64,000 nucleotides of DNA, from assembly GCA_933228675.1 (NCBI GenBank), contig OW121740.1, positions 35,012,292 through 35,076,291 of the forward strand, in the 5' to 3' direction. This document shows, one piece after another, positions 21,785-34,300 of the stretch. The stretch is from Stomorhina lunata (lineage: Eukaryota > Arthropoda > Insecta > Diptera > Rhiniidae). Each line of letters starts with the position of its first letter. Positions within the stretch are counted from its first letter, which is position 1. Made by a program: the position numbers and the translations under genes. The notes beneath the pieces are model-generated. The model was not told the origin of the DNA, did not search any database, and saw only the letters and a list, made by a program, of their open reading frames with translations.

Positions 21785-22990
21785 ATTTTAAAAATTTCTT
21801 ATAAAAAATTTTTGAAAAAACTTCCTATAAAAATAAGAAATTTTTTAAAAATGTCCTTTAAAAATAAGAAAATTTTGGAAATTTTCCTATAAAATAAAGA
21901 AATTTTTTAAAAATTTCCTATAAAAATATATTTTTTTTAAATTTCCTTTAAAAATAAGAAATTTTTGAAAAATTTCCTTAATTTTTTTTTTAATTTTCTA
22001 TAAAAATAAGAAATTTTTGACAAATTTTCTATAAAAATAAGAAATTTTTGAAAAACTTCTTACAAAAAAAGACAAATTTTTGAAAAATTTCCTATACAAA
22101 TTAAATTTTTTTTCCAAAATTTCCTATAAAAATAAGAAAGTTTTAGAAAAATTTAATATAAAAATAAGAAATTTTTGAAAAATTTACCATGAAAATAAGA
22201 AATTTTTGAAAAATTTTCTACAAAAATAAGAAATTTATGGAAAATTTATATAAAATTTTCCCTAAATAAGAATTTTTTTTGAAAATTTTGCTATAAAAAT
22301 AAGAAATTTTTAAAAATTTCCTATAAAAATAAGAAATTTTTGAAAAATTTCCGATGAAAATAAAAAAAATTTTTGAAAAATTTCCTATAAAAATAAGAAA
22401 TTTTTTAAAAATTTCCTATAAAAACAAGAAATTTTTTAAAAATTTCCTATAAAAATAAGAAATTTTTGAAAAATTTCCGATAAATATAATAAAATTTTGA
22501 AAAATTTCCTATAAAATAAAAAAAAATTGTGAAAAATTTCCTTTAAAAATAAGAAATTTTGGAAAAATTTCCTATAAAAATAAGAAATTTTTAAAAATTT
22601 CCTATAAAAATAAAGAAATTGTTCATGAAAAAATAAAAAGTTTTTGGAAAATTTTCTATAAAAATGAGAAATTAAAAAAAATATATTCTATAAAAATAAG
22701 AAATTTTTAAAAATTTCCTATAAAGATACGAAATTTTGTAAAAATTTTCTACAAAATTAACAAACTTTTTGATTTAAAAATAAAATATGAAATTTTTCAT
22801 AAATTTCCTATAAAAATAAATGTTTGAAAAATTTTCTATAAAAATAAGAAAATTTCAAAAAAATTTCATATAAAAAAAATTTAAAACTTCCTATAAAAAA
22901 AAAATTTTTGGAAAACTTCCTATGACATAAGAAATTTTTTAAAAATTTCCTTCAAAAATAAGAAATTTTTAAAAATTTTCATAAAAAAAT
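21785..22990 (-). repeat. AT-rich 31-bp satellite, divergent array
   Basis: Tandem units of about 31 bp based on AAATTTTTGAAAAATTTCC plus the spacer TATAAAAATAAG. The unit core is a near-perfect palindrome with one central base; the asymmetric spacer defines orientation, which here is the reverse of the arrays at 27.9-34.2 kb. Copies are divergent (many substitutions and length changes), as expected for an older array edge. Confidence 0.9.
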
Positions 22991-23860
22991 TTTTGCATTT
23001 GTTTGATACCCGGGACCATAAAACATGAAAACATGGTTTAACTAAGTTATATTAGTTAACTTCCTTTTAATTTTTTGTGTTGAGTTGTGTTAATGATTGA
23101 TTAGAAGTTGGATTAATATACAAACTTGATTAACCCATTAATTGCAAAAACTTAATTAAATCTCATTTTTTAATAAAAGACACTAAAACTGTTTTTATTT
23201 CAATTAATTTTTATATGTATGATTTTATTTATTTTTTAAGTTTTTAATAATTTATTTATAACATAATTTAATACCTTAATGTAGTCATAACATATATTTA
23301 TATATATGTTTCTAGTTTCTTTAAATATATAAAAAATACATTTAAAAAAGTATTTAATACTTAAAAAAATTAAATTAAATACATCATTGAAAACTGAACA
23401 TTTACATATTTAAATTACTTAAACAATTAAATTTTTAAAGTTATGTTTAAATTAATTAAAATAAACATTAAAAATGTTTTACAAATAAAAAATATATTAT
23501 TTAACATATTTTTAATTCAATCAAAAAATATTTAAAAACGATAAAAATCGTTAAATATTTTAATTTTTTATTCTCATGTCTGATGAATTCGACATTCGTC
23601 TTTTAATTTTTTCTTGTAAATCTGTAATAATATAATTAAAAAAAAATTAAATATTAAATAAATGCCATTTGCTATAAAATATTAAAATAAGTAAAATATA
23701 ATTAGTAAATATCTATTATCAAATAAAACGTGTATTTAGTTTTCTATAAAAATATTTTTTTTTAAAATTAGTGCGTAAAAAAAATTTAAACAATTACAAA
23801 TGCAATAAAATTAAGAAATATATAAGACAAAATTGTTTTTATTAAAGCCTACAGGAATTC
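22991..23860. other. AT-rich spacer between satellite blocks
   Basis: Over 80% A+T by eye, with TTAA/TATATA-rich runs and no satellite units, genes or recognisable transposon ends. Confidence 0.5.
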
Positions 23861-26405
23861 TTTCTTTTCGAAAAATTTCCTATAAAAATAATTTTTAGAA
23901 AAATTTCTTATAAAAATAAGAAATATTTGAGAAATTTTCCTAGAAAAATAAGAAAATTTTGAAAAAAAGAAAAATAAGAAATTTTTGAAAAATTTCCTAC
24001 AAAAATAAGAAATTTGGGAAAAAATTCCTATAAAAATAGGAAATTTTTGAAAAATTTCCTATAAAAATAAGAAATTTTTAAAAAATTCCTATAAAAATAG
24101 GAAAAATACGAAAAATTTCCTATAAAAATAATTTTTGAAAAATTTCCTATAAAAATATGAAATTTTTTCCTATAAATATATGAAATTTTTTTAAAATTTT
24201 CCTGTAAAAATATTTCTTTTTTAAATATTGTATAAAAATATGAAAATTTTGAAAAATTTCCTATAAAATTAAGAAATTTTTGAAAAATTTCCTATAAAAA
24301 TAAGAAATTTTTGAAAAATTTCCTATAAAAATAAGAAATTTTTGAAAAATTTCCTATAAAAATAAGAAATTTTTGAAAATTTAGATATGAAAATAAGAAA
24401 TTTTTGAAAAATTTCCTGTAAAAATAAGATATTATCTAAAAATTTCCTATAAAAATAAGAAATTTTTGAAAAATTTCTTATAAAAATATTAAATTTTTGA
24501 AAAATTTCCTATAAAAATATGAAATTTTTGAAAAATTTCTATAAAAATATGAAATTTTTTAAAAATTTCCTATAAAAATATGAAATTTTTGAAAAATTTC
24601 TTATAAAAATATGAAATTTTTGAAAAATTTCGTATAAAAATATGAAATTTTTCAAAAATTTCCTATAAAAATATGAAATTTTTGAAAAATTTCCTATAAA
24701 AATGAGAATTTTTTTTAAGATTTCCTATAAAAATAAGAAATTTTTCAAAAATATTCTATAAAAATAAAAAAAATTTAAAGAAATTTCCTATAAAAATAAG
24801 AAATTTATGAAAAATTTTCAATAAAATAAGAAATTTTAAAAAAATTTTCAAAAATTTCCTATTAAAATAAGACATTTTTGAAAAATATCCTATTAAAATA
24901 TTAAATTTTTGAAAAATTTCCTATAAAAATATGAAATTTTTGAAAAAATTCCTATAAAAATATGAAATTTTTGAAAAAATCTCTAAAAAAATATGAAATT
25001 TTTAAAAAAATTCCTATAAAAATATGAAATTTTTGAAAAATTTCCTATAAATATATGAAAATTTTGAAAAATTTCCTATAAAAATAAGAAATTTTTAAAA
25101 AATTCCTATAAAAATAGGAAAAATACGAAAAATTTCCTATAAAAATAATTTTTGAAAAATTTCCTATAAAAATATGAAATTTTTTCCTATAAATATATGA
25201 AATTTTTTTAAAATTTTCCTGTAAAAATATTTCTTTTTTAAATATTGTATAAAAATATGAAAATTTTGAAAAATTTCCTATAAAATTAAGAAATTTTTGA
25301 AAAATTTCCTATAAAAATAAGAAATTTTTGAAAAATTTCCTATAAAAATAAGAAATTTTTGAAAAATTTCCTATAAAAATAAGAAATTTTTGAAAATTTA
25401 GATATGAAAATAAGAAATTTTTGAAAAATTTCCTGTAAAAATAAGATATTATCTAAAAATTTCCTATAAAAATAAGAAATTTTTGAAAAATTTCTTATAA
25501 AAATATTAAATTTTTGAAAAATTTCCTATAAAAATATGAAATTTTTGAAAAATTTCTATAAAAATATGAAATTTTTTAAAAATTTCCTATAAAAATATGA
25601 AATTTTTGAAAAATTTCTTATAAAAATATGAAATTTTTGAAAAATTTCGTATAAAAATATGAAATTTTTCAAAAATTTCCTATAAAAATATGAAATTTTT
25701 GAAAAATTTCCTATAAAAATGAGAATTTTTTTTTAAATTTCCTATAAAAATAAGAAATTTTTCAAAAATATTCTATAAAAATAAAAAAAATTTAAAGAAA
25801 TTTCCTATAAAAATAAGAAATTTATGAAAAATTTTCAATAAAATAAGAAATTTTAAAAAAATTTTCAAAAATTTCCTATTAAAATAAGGCATTTTTGAAA
25901 AATATCCTATTAAAATATTAAATTTTTGAAAAATTTCCTATAAAAATATGAAATTTTTGAAAAAATTCCTATAAAAATATGAAATTTTTGAAAAAATCTC
26001 TAAAAAAATATGAAATTTTTAAAAAAATTCCTATAAAAATATGAAATTTTTGAAAAATTTCCTATAAATATATGAAAATTTTGAAAAATTTCCTATAAAA
26101 ATTATGAAATTTTTGAAAAATTTCCTATAAAAATATGAAATTTTTAAAAAATTCCCAAAAAAAATATGAAATTTTTAAAAAATTCCCAAAAAAAATATGA
26201 AATTTTTAAAAAATTCCCAAAAAAAATAGGAAATTTTTGAAAAATTTCCTATAAAAATATGAAATTTTTGAAAAATTTCTTATAAAAATATTAAATTTTT
26301 GAAAAATTTTCTATAAAAATATGAAATTTTTTAAAAATTTGCTATAAAAATATGAAATTTTTGAAAAATTTCCTATAAAAATAAGAAATTTTTGAAAAAT
26401 TTGGC
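23861..26405 (-). repeat. AT-rich 31-bp satellite with a 1,017-bp higher-order duplication
   Basis: Same unit and orientation as 21785-22990 but more regular. A segment beginning near 24060 is repeated almost base for base 1,017 bp downstream: the diagnostic GGAAAAATACG occurs at 24100 and again at 25117, and the irregular features around it (GAAATTTTTTCCTATAAATA, TTAGATATGAAAATAAG, GATATTATCTAAAAA) recur in the same order. This is a recent segmental duplication within the satellite, or an assembly duplicate. Confidence 0.88.
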
Positions 26406-27934
26406 TATTGTTGTAAAATATAAGTGACACAAAAATTTGGGTAATCAAGGTAAAAGGATATATATTATTGATAAAAATGATCTATGATCTCATTGGATAG
26501 TCGAAAATATAATTTCTTATCAATAGCTTATTTTCGATTGACCGCCCTTGAGTCATGCCGTGATCAATGCCGGATATCACGATAACTATTAATATATTGT
26601 AATTTTTAAAGGCATTTATTTATGAAAATTTGAATTATTAATTCTTTATGTAGGATTTCTATAATTTCTTAAATTTCTGCGAAATCCATAAAATAGAAAT
26701 ATTCCATATTTTTTTTTACATCTACATAAATACTTACTTATAAATGCTTATCCAATACGTGAGATTAGTAACGATATTTTTGCCTACGATTTCTTTAGAA
26801 ATTGGCCATTAAAGTGTAGTCAAATGAATAATTCTTTTCAAATTGTATTTGAAAAATTCCCAAATTTTTCCGAAATAATTAAGCATGATTTGCTAGCGTT
26901 AATAATAAACGAATATTTGTGAAAATAGCCAAACATTTTAAACTACTTGTGATGTTTTAACACCTTCAACAATTAGTATTCCTAATGTAAATTCCGAAAA
27001 AGCGAACGTGTTGATAGCCTTAGACATTAAGGCAACTTAAATTTGAATATTTAGGTGATTTATTATTCATGTCAGAATATTGAAATTTGTTTGAGTACTT
27101 GTATTTTTAACTGTGTCTTATAACCCATGTTTTGATATAACACCTATAAATTTGGTCAATAGTTATTAAACTTTGTTACCCTTGTATTGTATTTCATTTC
27201 CTCGAAAATATCATAAATACGAATATGCTTCCTTTTAAACAAAAACCAATTCTTAAACATTTTTTAATTGCATCGACAGCGTGTTATTGCTATAGGCTTG
27301 CTAACCAACTAAGCCACATAAGCTATTATATTAATTTTGGATCAGTGTCTGATTGTCAGACTCACAGAGAGCGTCCTGTCATGAAGATTGTTGTCTTCTC
27401 GGATGGTAATGATGTAGGAAATCGGCATAAATTTTTTAGACCGATATAAAAATTTAGAGGGAATCCGCAATGTTTTCCACAACAATTTTTGGTTATGTGC
27501 CGAAAATCATATAAATTACTTAAAGTTATTACTTACCCTTTTCAAACTTATTTAAAAACAATTAATGTAAAATAAAAAGCCATAATAATTAACAATCATT
27601 TAGTTTTATTAAATAAATTTTATAGTGCATGTTAATTAGAAAATGAAATAAGCGGGACAGTGGATGAAGAAAGACAATTTGTGAAATGTGAAAACTGTCG
27701 AATTTTTCTGAAATGTTCTTAAAGTCTTAATAAAGTTTATCGATTTCAAAATACTTTCTTCAATAACTTGACATTGAATTGAACTTAACAAAACAAAACT
27801 TTAAAACTAAACAAATATTTTTTTTAAATTAAATTGTAAGTGCTAGAAATCGTATGCCATAATTCGAATATTATAAATTAAGTGGACAAAGGTTTTTAGT
27901 CAATTTTAAGTAGAATGGAACTATTTGCAATTAT
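26406..27934. other. Unique spacer between oppositely oriented satellite arrays
   Basis: About 1.5 kb of AT-rich non-satellite sequence at the point where satellite polarity switches. A frame at 27225-27449 has no recognisable domain and is not called. No inverted-repeat transposon termini were seen. Confidence 0.5.
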
Positions 27935-30850
27935 AGTAAATTTTTCAAAATTTTTTTAATTTTACAAGAAATTTCTCAAAAATTTCCTCTTTTTTATAGG
28001 AAATTTTTCAAAAATTTCCTATTTTTTATAGGAAATTTTTCAAAAATTTCCTATTTTTTATAGGAAATTTTTCAAAAATTTCCTATTTTTTATAGGAAAT
28101 TTTTCAAAAATTTCCTATTTTTTATAGGAAATTTTTCAAAAATTTCCTATTTTTTATAGGAAATTTTTCAAAAATTTCCTATTTTTTATAGGAAATTTTT
28201 CAAAAATTTCCTATTTTTTATAGGAAATTTTTCAAAAATTTCCTATTTTTTATAGGAAATTTTTCAAAAATTTCCTATTTTTTATAGGAAATTTTTCAAA
28301 AATTTCCTATTTTTTATAGGAAATTTTTCAAAAATTTCCTATTTTTTATAGGAAATTTTTCAAAAATTTCCTATTTTTTATAGGAAATTTTTCAAAAATT
28401 TCCTATTTTTTATAGGAAATTTTTCAAAAATTTCCTATTTTTTATAGGAAATTTTTCAAAAATTTCCTATTTTTTATAGGAAATTTTTCAAAAATTTCCT
28501 ATTTTTTATAGGAAATTTTTCAAAAATTTCCTATTTTTTATAGGAAATTTTTCAAAAATTTCCTATTTTTTATAGGAAATTTTTCAAAAATTTCCTATTT
28601 TTTAAAGGAAATTTTTCAAAAATTTCCTATTTTTTATAGGAAATTTTTCAAAAATTTCCTATTTTTTATAGGAAATTTTTCAAAAATTTCCTATTTTTTA
28701 TAGGAAATTTTTCAAAAATTTCCTATTTTTTATAGGAAATTTTTCAAAAATTTCCTATTTTTTATAGGAAATTTTTCAAAAATTTCCTATTTTTTATAGG
28801 AAATTTTTCAAAAATTTCCTATTTTTTATAGGAAATTTTTCAAAAATTTCCTATTTTTTATAGGAAATTTTTCAAAAATTTCCTATTTTTTATAGGAAAT
28901 TTTTCAAAAATTTCCTATTTTTTATAGGAAATTTTTCAAAAATTTCCTATTTTTTATAGGAAATTTTTCAAAAATTTCCTATTTTTTATAGGAAATTTTT
29001 CAAAAATTTCCTATTTTTTATAGGAAATTTTTCAAAAATTTCCTATTTTTTATAGGAAATTTTTCAAAAATTTCCTATTTTTTATAGGAAATTTTTCAAA
29101 AATTTCCTATTTTTTATAGGAAATTTTTCAAAAATTTCCTATTTTTTATAGGAAATTTTTCAAAAATTTCCTTTTTTTTATAGGAAATTTTTCAAAAATT
29201 TCCTTTTTTTTATAGGAAATTTTTCAAAAATTTCCTATTTTTTATAGGAAATTTTTCAAAAATTTCCTATTTTTTATAGGAAATTTTTCAAAAATTTCCT
29301 ATTTTTTATAGGAAATTTTTCAAAAATTTCCTATTTTTTATAGGAAATTTTTCAAAAATTTCCTATTTTTTATAGGAAATTTTTCAAAAATTTCCTATTT
29401 TTTATAGGAAATTTTTCAAAAATTTCCTATTTTTTATAGGAAATTTTTCAAAAATTTCCTATTTTTTATAGGAAATTTTTCAAAAATTTCCTATTTTTTA
29501 TAGGAAATTTTTCAAAAATTTCCTATTTTTTATAGGAAATTTTTCAAAAATTTCCTATTTTTTATAGGAAATTTTTCAAAAATTTCCTATTTTTTATAGG
29601 AAATTTTTCAAAAATTTCCTATTTTTTATAGGAAATTTTTCAAAAATTTCCTATTTTTTATAGGAAATTTTTCAAAAATTTCCTATTTTTTATAGGAAAT
29701 TTTTCAAAAATTTCCTATTTTTTATAGGAAATTTTTCAAAAATTTCCTATTTTTTATAGGAAATTTTTCAAAAATTTCCTTTTTTTTATAGGAAATTTTT
29801 CAAAAATTTCCTATTTTTTATAGGAAATTTTTCAAAAATTTCCTCTTTTTTATAGGAAATTTTTCAAAAATTTCCTCTTTTTTATAGGAAATTTTTCAAA
29901 AATTTCCTATTTTTTATAGGAAATTTTTCAAAAATTTCCTTTTTTTTATAGGAAATTTTTCAAAAATTTCCTTTTTTTTATAGGAAATTTTTCAAAAATT
30001 TCCTCTTTTTTATAGGAAATTTTTCAAAAATTTCCTATTTTTTATAGGAAATTTTTCAAAAATTTCCTATTTTTGCTAGGAAATTTTTCAAAAATTTCCT
30101 ATTTTTGCTAGGAAATTTCTCAAAAATTTCCTATTTTTGCTAGGAAATTTCTCAAATATTTCCTATTTTTTGCTAGGAAATTTTTCAAAAATTTCCTATT
30201 TTTGCTAGGAAATTTTTCAAAAATTTCCTACTTTTGCTAGGAAATTTTTCAAAAATTTCCTACTTTTGCTAGGAAATTTTTCAAAAATTTCCTATTTTTG
30301 CTAGGAAATTTTTCAAAAATTTCCTATTTTTATAGGAAATTTTTCAAAAATTTCCTCTTTTATAGGAAATTTCTCAAAAATTTCCTCTTTTATAGGAAAT
30401 TTCTAAAAAATTTCCTATTTTTAAAGGAAATTTCTCAAAAATTTCCTATTTTGAAAGGAAATTTCTCAAATATTTCCTATTTTTAAAGGAAATTTCTCAA
30501 AAATTTCCTAATTTCAAAGGAAATTTCTCAAAAATTTTCTATTTTCAAAGGAAATTTCTCAAAAATTTTCTATTTTTAAAGGAAATTTTTCAAACATTTC
30601 CTAGTTTTAAAGGAACAATTTAAATTTTTTTTATTTTTATAGAAAAATTTTAAATTATTTTTTATTTTTATAGGAAAATTTTTTATTTTTATAGGAAAAT
30701 TTTTTATTTTTATAGGAAAATTTTTTATTTTTATAGGAAAATTTTCAAAATTTCTTAATTTTATAGGAAATTTTTCAAAAATTTTTTATTTTTATAAAAA
30801 AAATTTTGAAAAATTTCTTATTTGTATAGGAAAATGTTCAAAACTTTATT
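27935..30850 (+). repeat. Highly homogeneous 32-bp palindromic satellite array
   Basis: From about 27985 to 30060 the 32-bp unit ATAGGAAATTTTTC / AAAAATTTCCTATTTTTT repeats about 65 times almost without change. Variants are limited to C or T for A after TTCCT, and a single AAAGG at ~28604. GGAAATTTTT-C-AAAAATTTCC is a 21-bp near-palindrome. From 30060 to 30310 units change to a TTTTTGCTAGG spacer form, and from 30310 to 30850 they become divergent (AAAGGAAATTTCTC). Orientation is opposite to 21.8-26.4 kb. Confidence 0.95.
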
Positions 30851-31383
30851 TGTTTTTAAAAATGATTTTTATTCGTAAATGACTTAAAGCAGATAAAAAT
30901 TGAAATTAATAAGTCTTTGGCTTAATTTAAGAATCTTTAATTATATTTATATTATAAATAAGTGACATAAATGTTAGTATTTGCTTACAAGATTTTAAAA
31001 TTCTAAAACGCCCCAAGCACTCTCTACATTAAGCATTTCGGGTAACATAAACATTTTAGTGCGTAAGAGTGCAAAAAACTGCCTTATAACTTATTAAGCC
31101 CAAAACGAGTGCCTGGATAAACGCAGTCAAGAAAGAATTAGGTTTATAAATAGTACTCAAAATTATAAGGAAGAAATAAAGAAACTAAAGGCATTACTTT
31201 TTTAATACTGCATTATTGTAATGGTTTCAAAACCATTAAACTTAAAAATTAATTATTTAAAAAAATATTATTACTAACTTTTTTCATTTAGCTTATCGTT
31301 TGGTAAAATCCCAATTTGAATTCAGAAATTTGCATTCCAAGTCAGATTCTCCAAATAAATGGAAATAGTAAAGTTTACAATTT
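30851..31383. other. Spacer and 3' flank of the galectin gene
   Basis: Non-satellite sequence downstream of the galectin stop, the likely 3' UTR and transcript end. No other gene recognised. Confidence 0.4.
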
Positions 31384-34300
31384 CTACGCATATTTAAATG
31401 TAATTTCCGAAATTTTCTTAACATCACCCCAAACTTGTATGGCTTTGATATCGGTAATCTTAAGTTCGGTTTCATATGTCGTAATACGATTTGGCGTATT
31501 ATCATAGATTTTGTAAACATCAATATAATCTTCTTGGAATGTAAATTCTAATTCGAATATCGAACCTAGAACAAAATAATTATCAATCGATTGGTTAGTA
31601 AAGAAATCTTCAGAACTAAATGAATTTTTACTATGAAACACACCATCAAACTGATCGTACATTTTCTCTTTATGCTCAACCCATTCGCCATCTTCTTTGT
31701 AGTTCTCGACGATGACATTTTCCTCTAGGATCCATTTGAAGTGGTATGTGATGAAGGCGGGATTTCGACAGACCTCGTTGGCAAAGTTTATGGAGAATCT
31801 GCAATGAAAGATAACAACTTTTCTATAAACATTTTTTTCTAAAAAAAAAAAAATTTCTTATTTGTATAAGAAATTTTTTCAAAAATTTATTTTTTTTGTA
31901 TAATAAATTTTTCAAAAATTTCTTATTTTTATAGGAAATTTTTCAAAAATTTCTTATTTTTATAAGAAATTTTTCAAAAATTCTTATTTTTATAAGAAAA
32001 TTTTCAAAAATTCTTATTTTTATAAGAAATTTTTCAAAAATTTCTTCTTTTTTATAAGAAATTTTTAAAAAATTTCTTATTTTTATAAGAAATTTTTCAA
32101 AAATTTCTTATTTTTATAAGAAAATTTTCAAAAATTTCTTATTTTTATAAGAAATTTTTCAAAAATTTCATATTTTTATAAGAAATTTTTCAAAAATTTC
32201 TTATTTTTATAAGAAATTTTTCAAAAATTTCTTATTTTTATAAGAAATTTTTCAAAAATTTCTTATTTTTATAAGAAATTTTTCAAAAATTTCTTATTTT
32301 TATAAGAAATTTTCCAAAAATTTCTTATTTTTATAGGAAATTTTTCAAAAATTTCTTATTTTTATAAGAAATTTTTCAAAAATTCTTATTTTTATAAGAA
32401 ATTTTTCAAAAATTCTTATTTTTATAAGAAAATTTTCAAAAATTTCTTATTTTTATAAGAAATTTTTCAAAAATTTCTTATTTTTATAAGAAATTTTTCA
32501 AAAATTTCTTATTTTTATAAGAAATTTTTCAAAAATTTCTTATTTTTATAAGAAATTTTTCAAAAATTTCTTATTTTTATAAGAAATTTTTCAAAAATTT
32601 CTTATTTCTATAAGAAATTTTTCAAAAATTTCTTATTTTTATAAGAAATTTTTCAAAAATTTCTTATTTTTATAAGAAATTTTTCAAAAATTTCTTATTT
32701 TTATAAGAAATTTTTCAAAAATTTCTTATTTTTATTAGAAATTTTTCAAAAATTTCTTATTTTTATAAGAAATTTTTCAAAAATTTCTTATTTTTATAAG
32801 AAATTTTTCAAAAATTTCTTATTTCTATAAGAAATTTTTCAAAAATTTCTTATTTTTATAAGAAATTTTTCAAAAATTTCTTATTTTTATAAGAAATTTT
32901 TCAAAAATTTCTTATTTTTATAAGAAATTTTTCAAAAATTTCTTATTTTTATAAGAAATTTTTCAAAAATTTCTTATTTTTATAAGAAATTTTTCAAAAC
33001 TTTCTTATTTTTATAAGAAATTTTTCAAAAATTTCTTATTTTTATAGGAAATTTTTAAAAAGTTTCTTATATTTATAGGAAATTTTTCAAAAATTTCTTT
33101 TTTTTATAGTAAGTTTTTCAAAAATTTCTTATTTTTATAGGAAGTTTTTCAAAAATTTCTTATTTTTATAGGATAATTTTCAAAAATTTCCTTTTTTTAT
33201 ATAAAATTTTTCAAACATTTTTTATTTTTATAGGAAATTTTACAAAAATTTCTTATTTTTATAGAAAATTTTTCAAAATTTTCTTATTTTTATCTGAAAT
33301 TTTTTAAAAATTTCTTATTTTTATAGGAAATTTTTCAACAATTTCTGATTTTTCTAGGAAATTTTTAAAAAATTTCTTATTTTTATAGAAAATTTCTTAT
33401 TTTTATATATAATTGTTCAAAAATTTCTTATTTTTATATACAATTGTTCAAAAATTTCTTATTTTTATATACAATCTTTCAAAAATTTCCTATTTGTATA
33501 GGAAATTTTTAAAAAATTTCTTATTTTTATAGGAAAACTTTCAAAAATTTCCTATTTTTATAGGAAATTTTTCAAAAATTCCATAATTTTATAAGAAAAT
33601 TTTCAAAAATTTCTTATTTTTAAAGGAAATCTTTCAAAAATTTCTTATTTTTATAGGAAAATTTTCAAAATTTTTTTATTTTTATAGGAAATTTTTAAAA
33701 AATTTTTTATTTTTATACGAAGTTTTTCAAAAATGTCTTAATTTTATATGAAATTTTTCAAAGTTTTTTTATTTTTATACGAACATTTTTAAAAATTTCT
33801 TATTTTTATAGAAAATGTTACAAAAATTTCTTATTTTTATAGGAAATTTTTAAAAAATTTCTTATTTTTATAGGAAATTTTTAAAAAATTTCTTATTTTT
33901 ATAGGAAATTTTTAAAAAAATTCTTATTTTTATAGGAAATTTTTCGAAGTTTTTCAAAAATGTCTTCATTTTATAGGAAATTTTTCAAAATTTTTTTATT
34001 TTTATACGAACTTTTTTAAAAATTTCTTATTTTTATAGAAAATGTTACAATAATTTCTTATTTTTATAGGAAATTTTTAAAAAATTTCTTATTTTTATAG
34101 AAAATTTTTCAAAAATTTCTTATTTTTACAGAAAATTTTTCAAAAATTTCTTATTTTTTTAAGAAAATTTTCAAAAATTTATTATTTTTATAGGAAATTT
34201 TTCTAGGAAAATTTTGAAAAGTGTCTTATTTTTAATAATGATTCATTTAGTTTGAATAGCAGAATCAAATTCATAATTTTCTACTCAAGTAGAACAACAA

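Noticed and set aside
30298..30486. Plus-strand frame of repeated FYRKFLKNFL units
   Set aside because: It is a translation of satellite units with a length that happens to keep a frame open.
27985..34225. Regularly spaced repeats resembling a CRISPR array
   Set aside because: Units are head-to-tail satellite monomers with no variable spacers, in a eukaryotic genome with introns.
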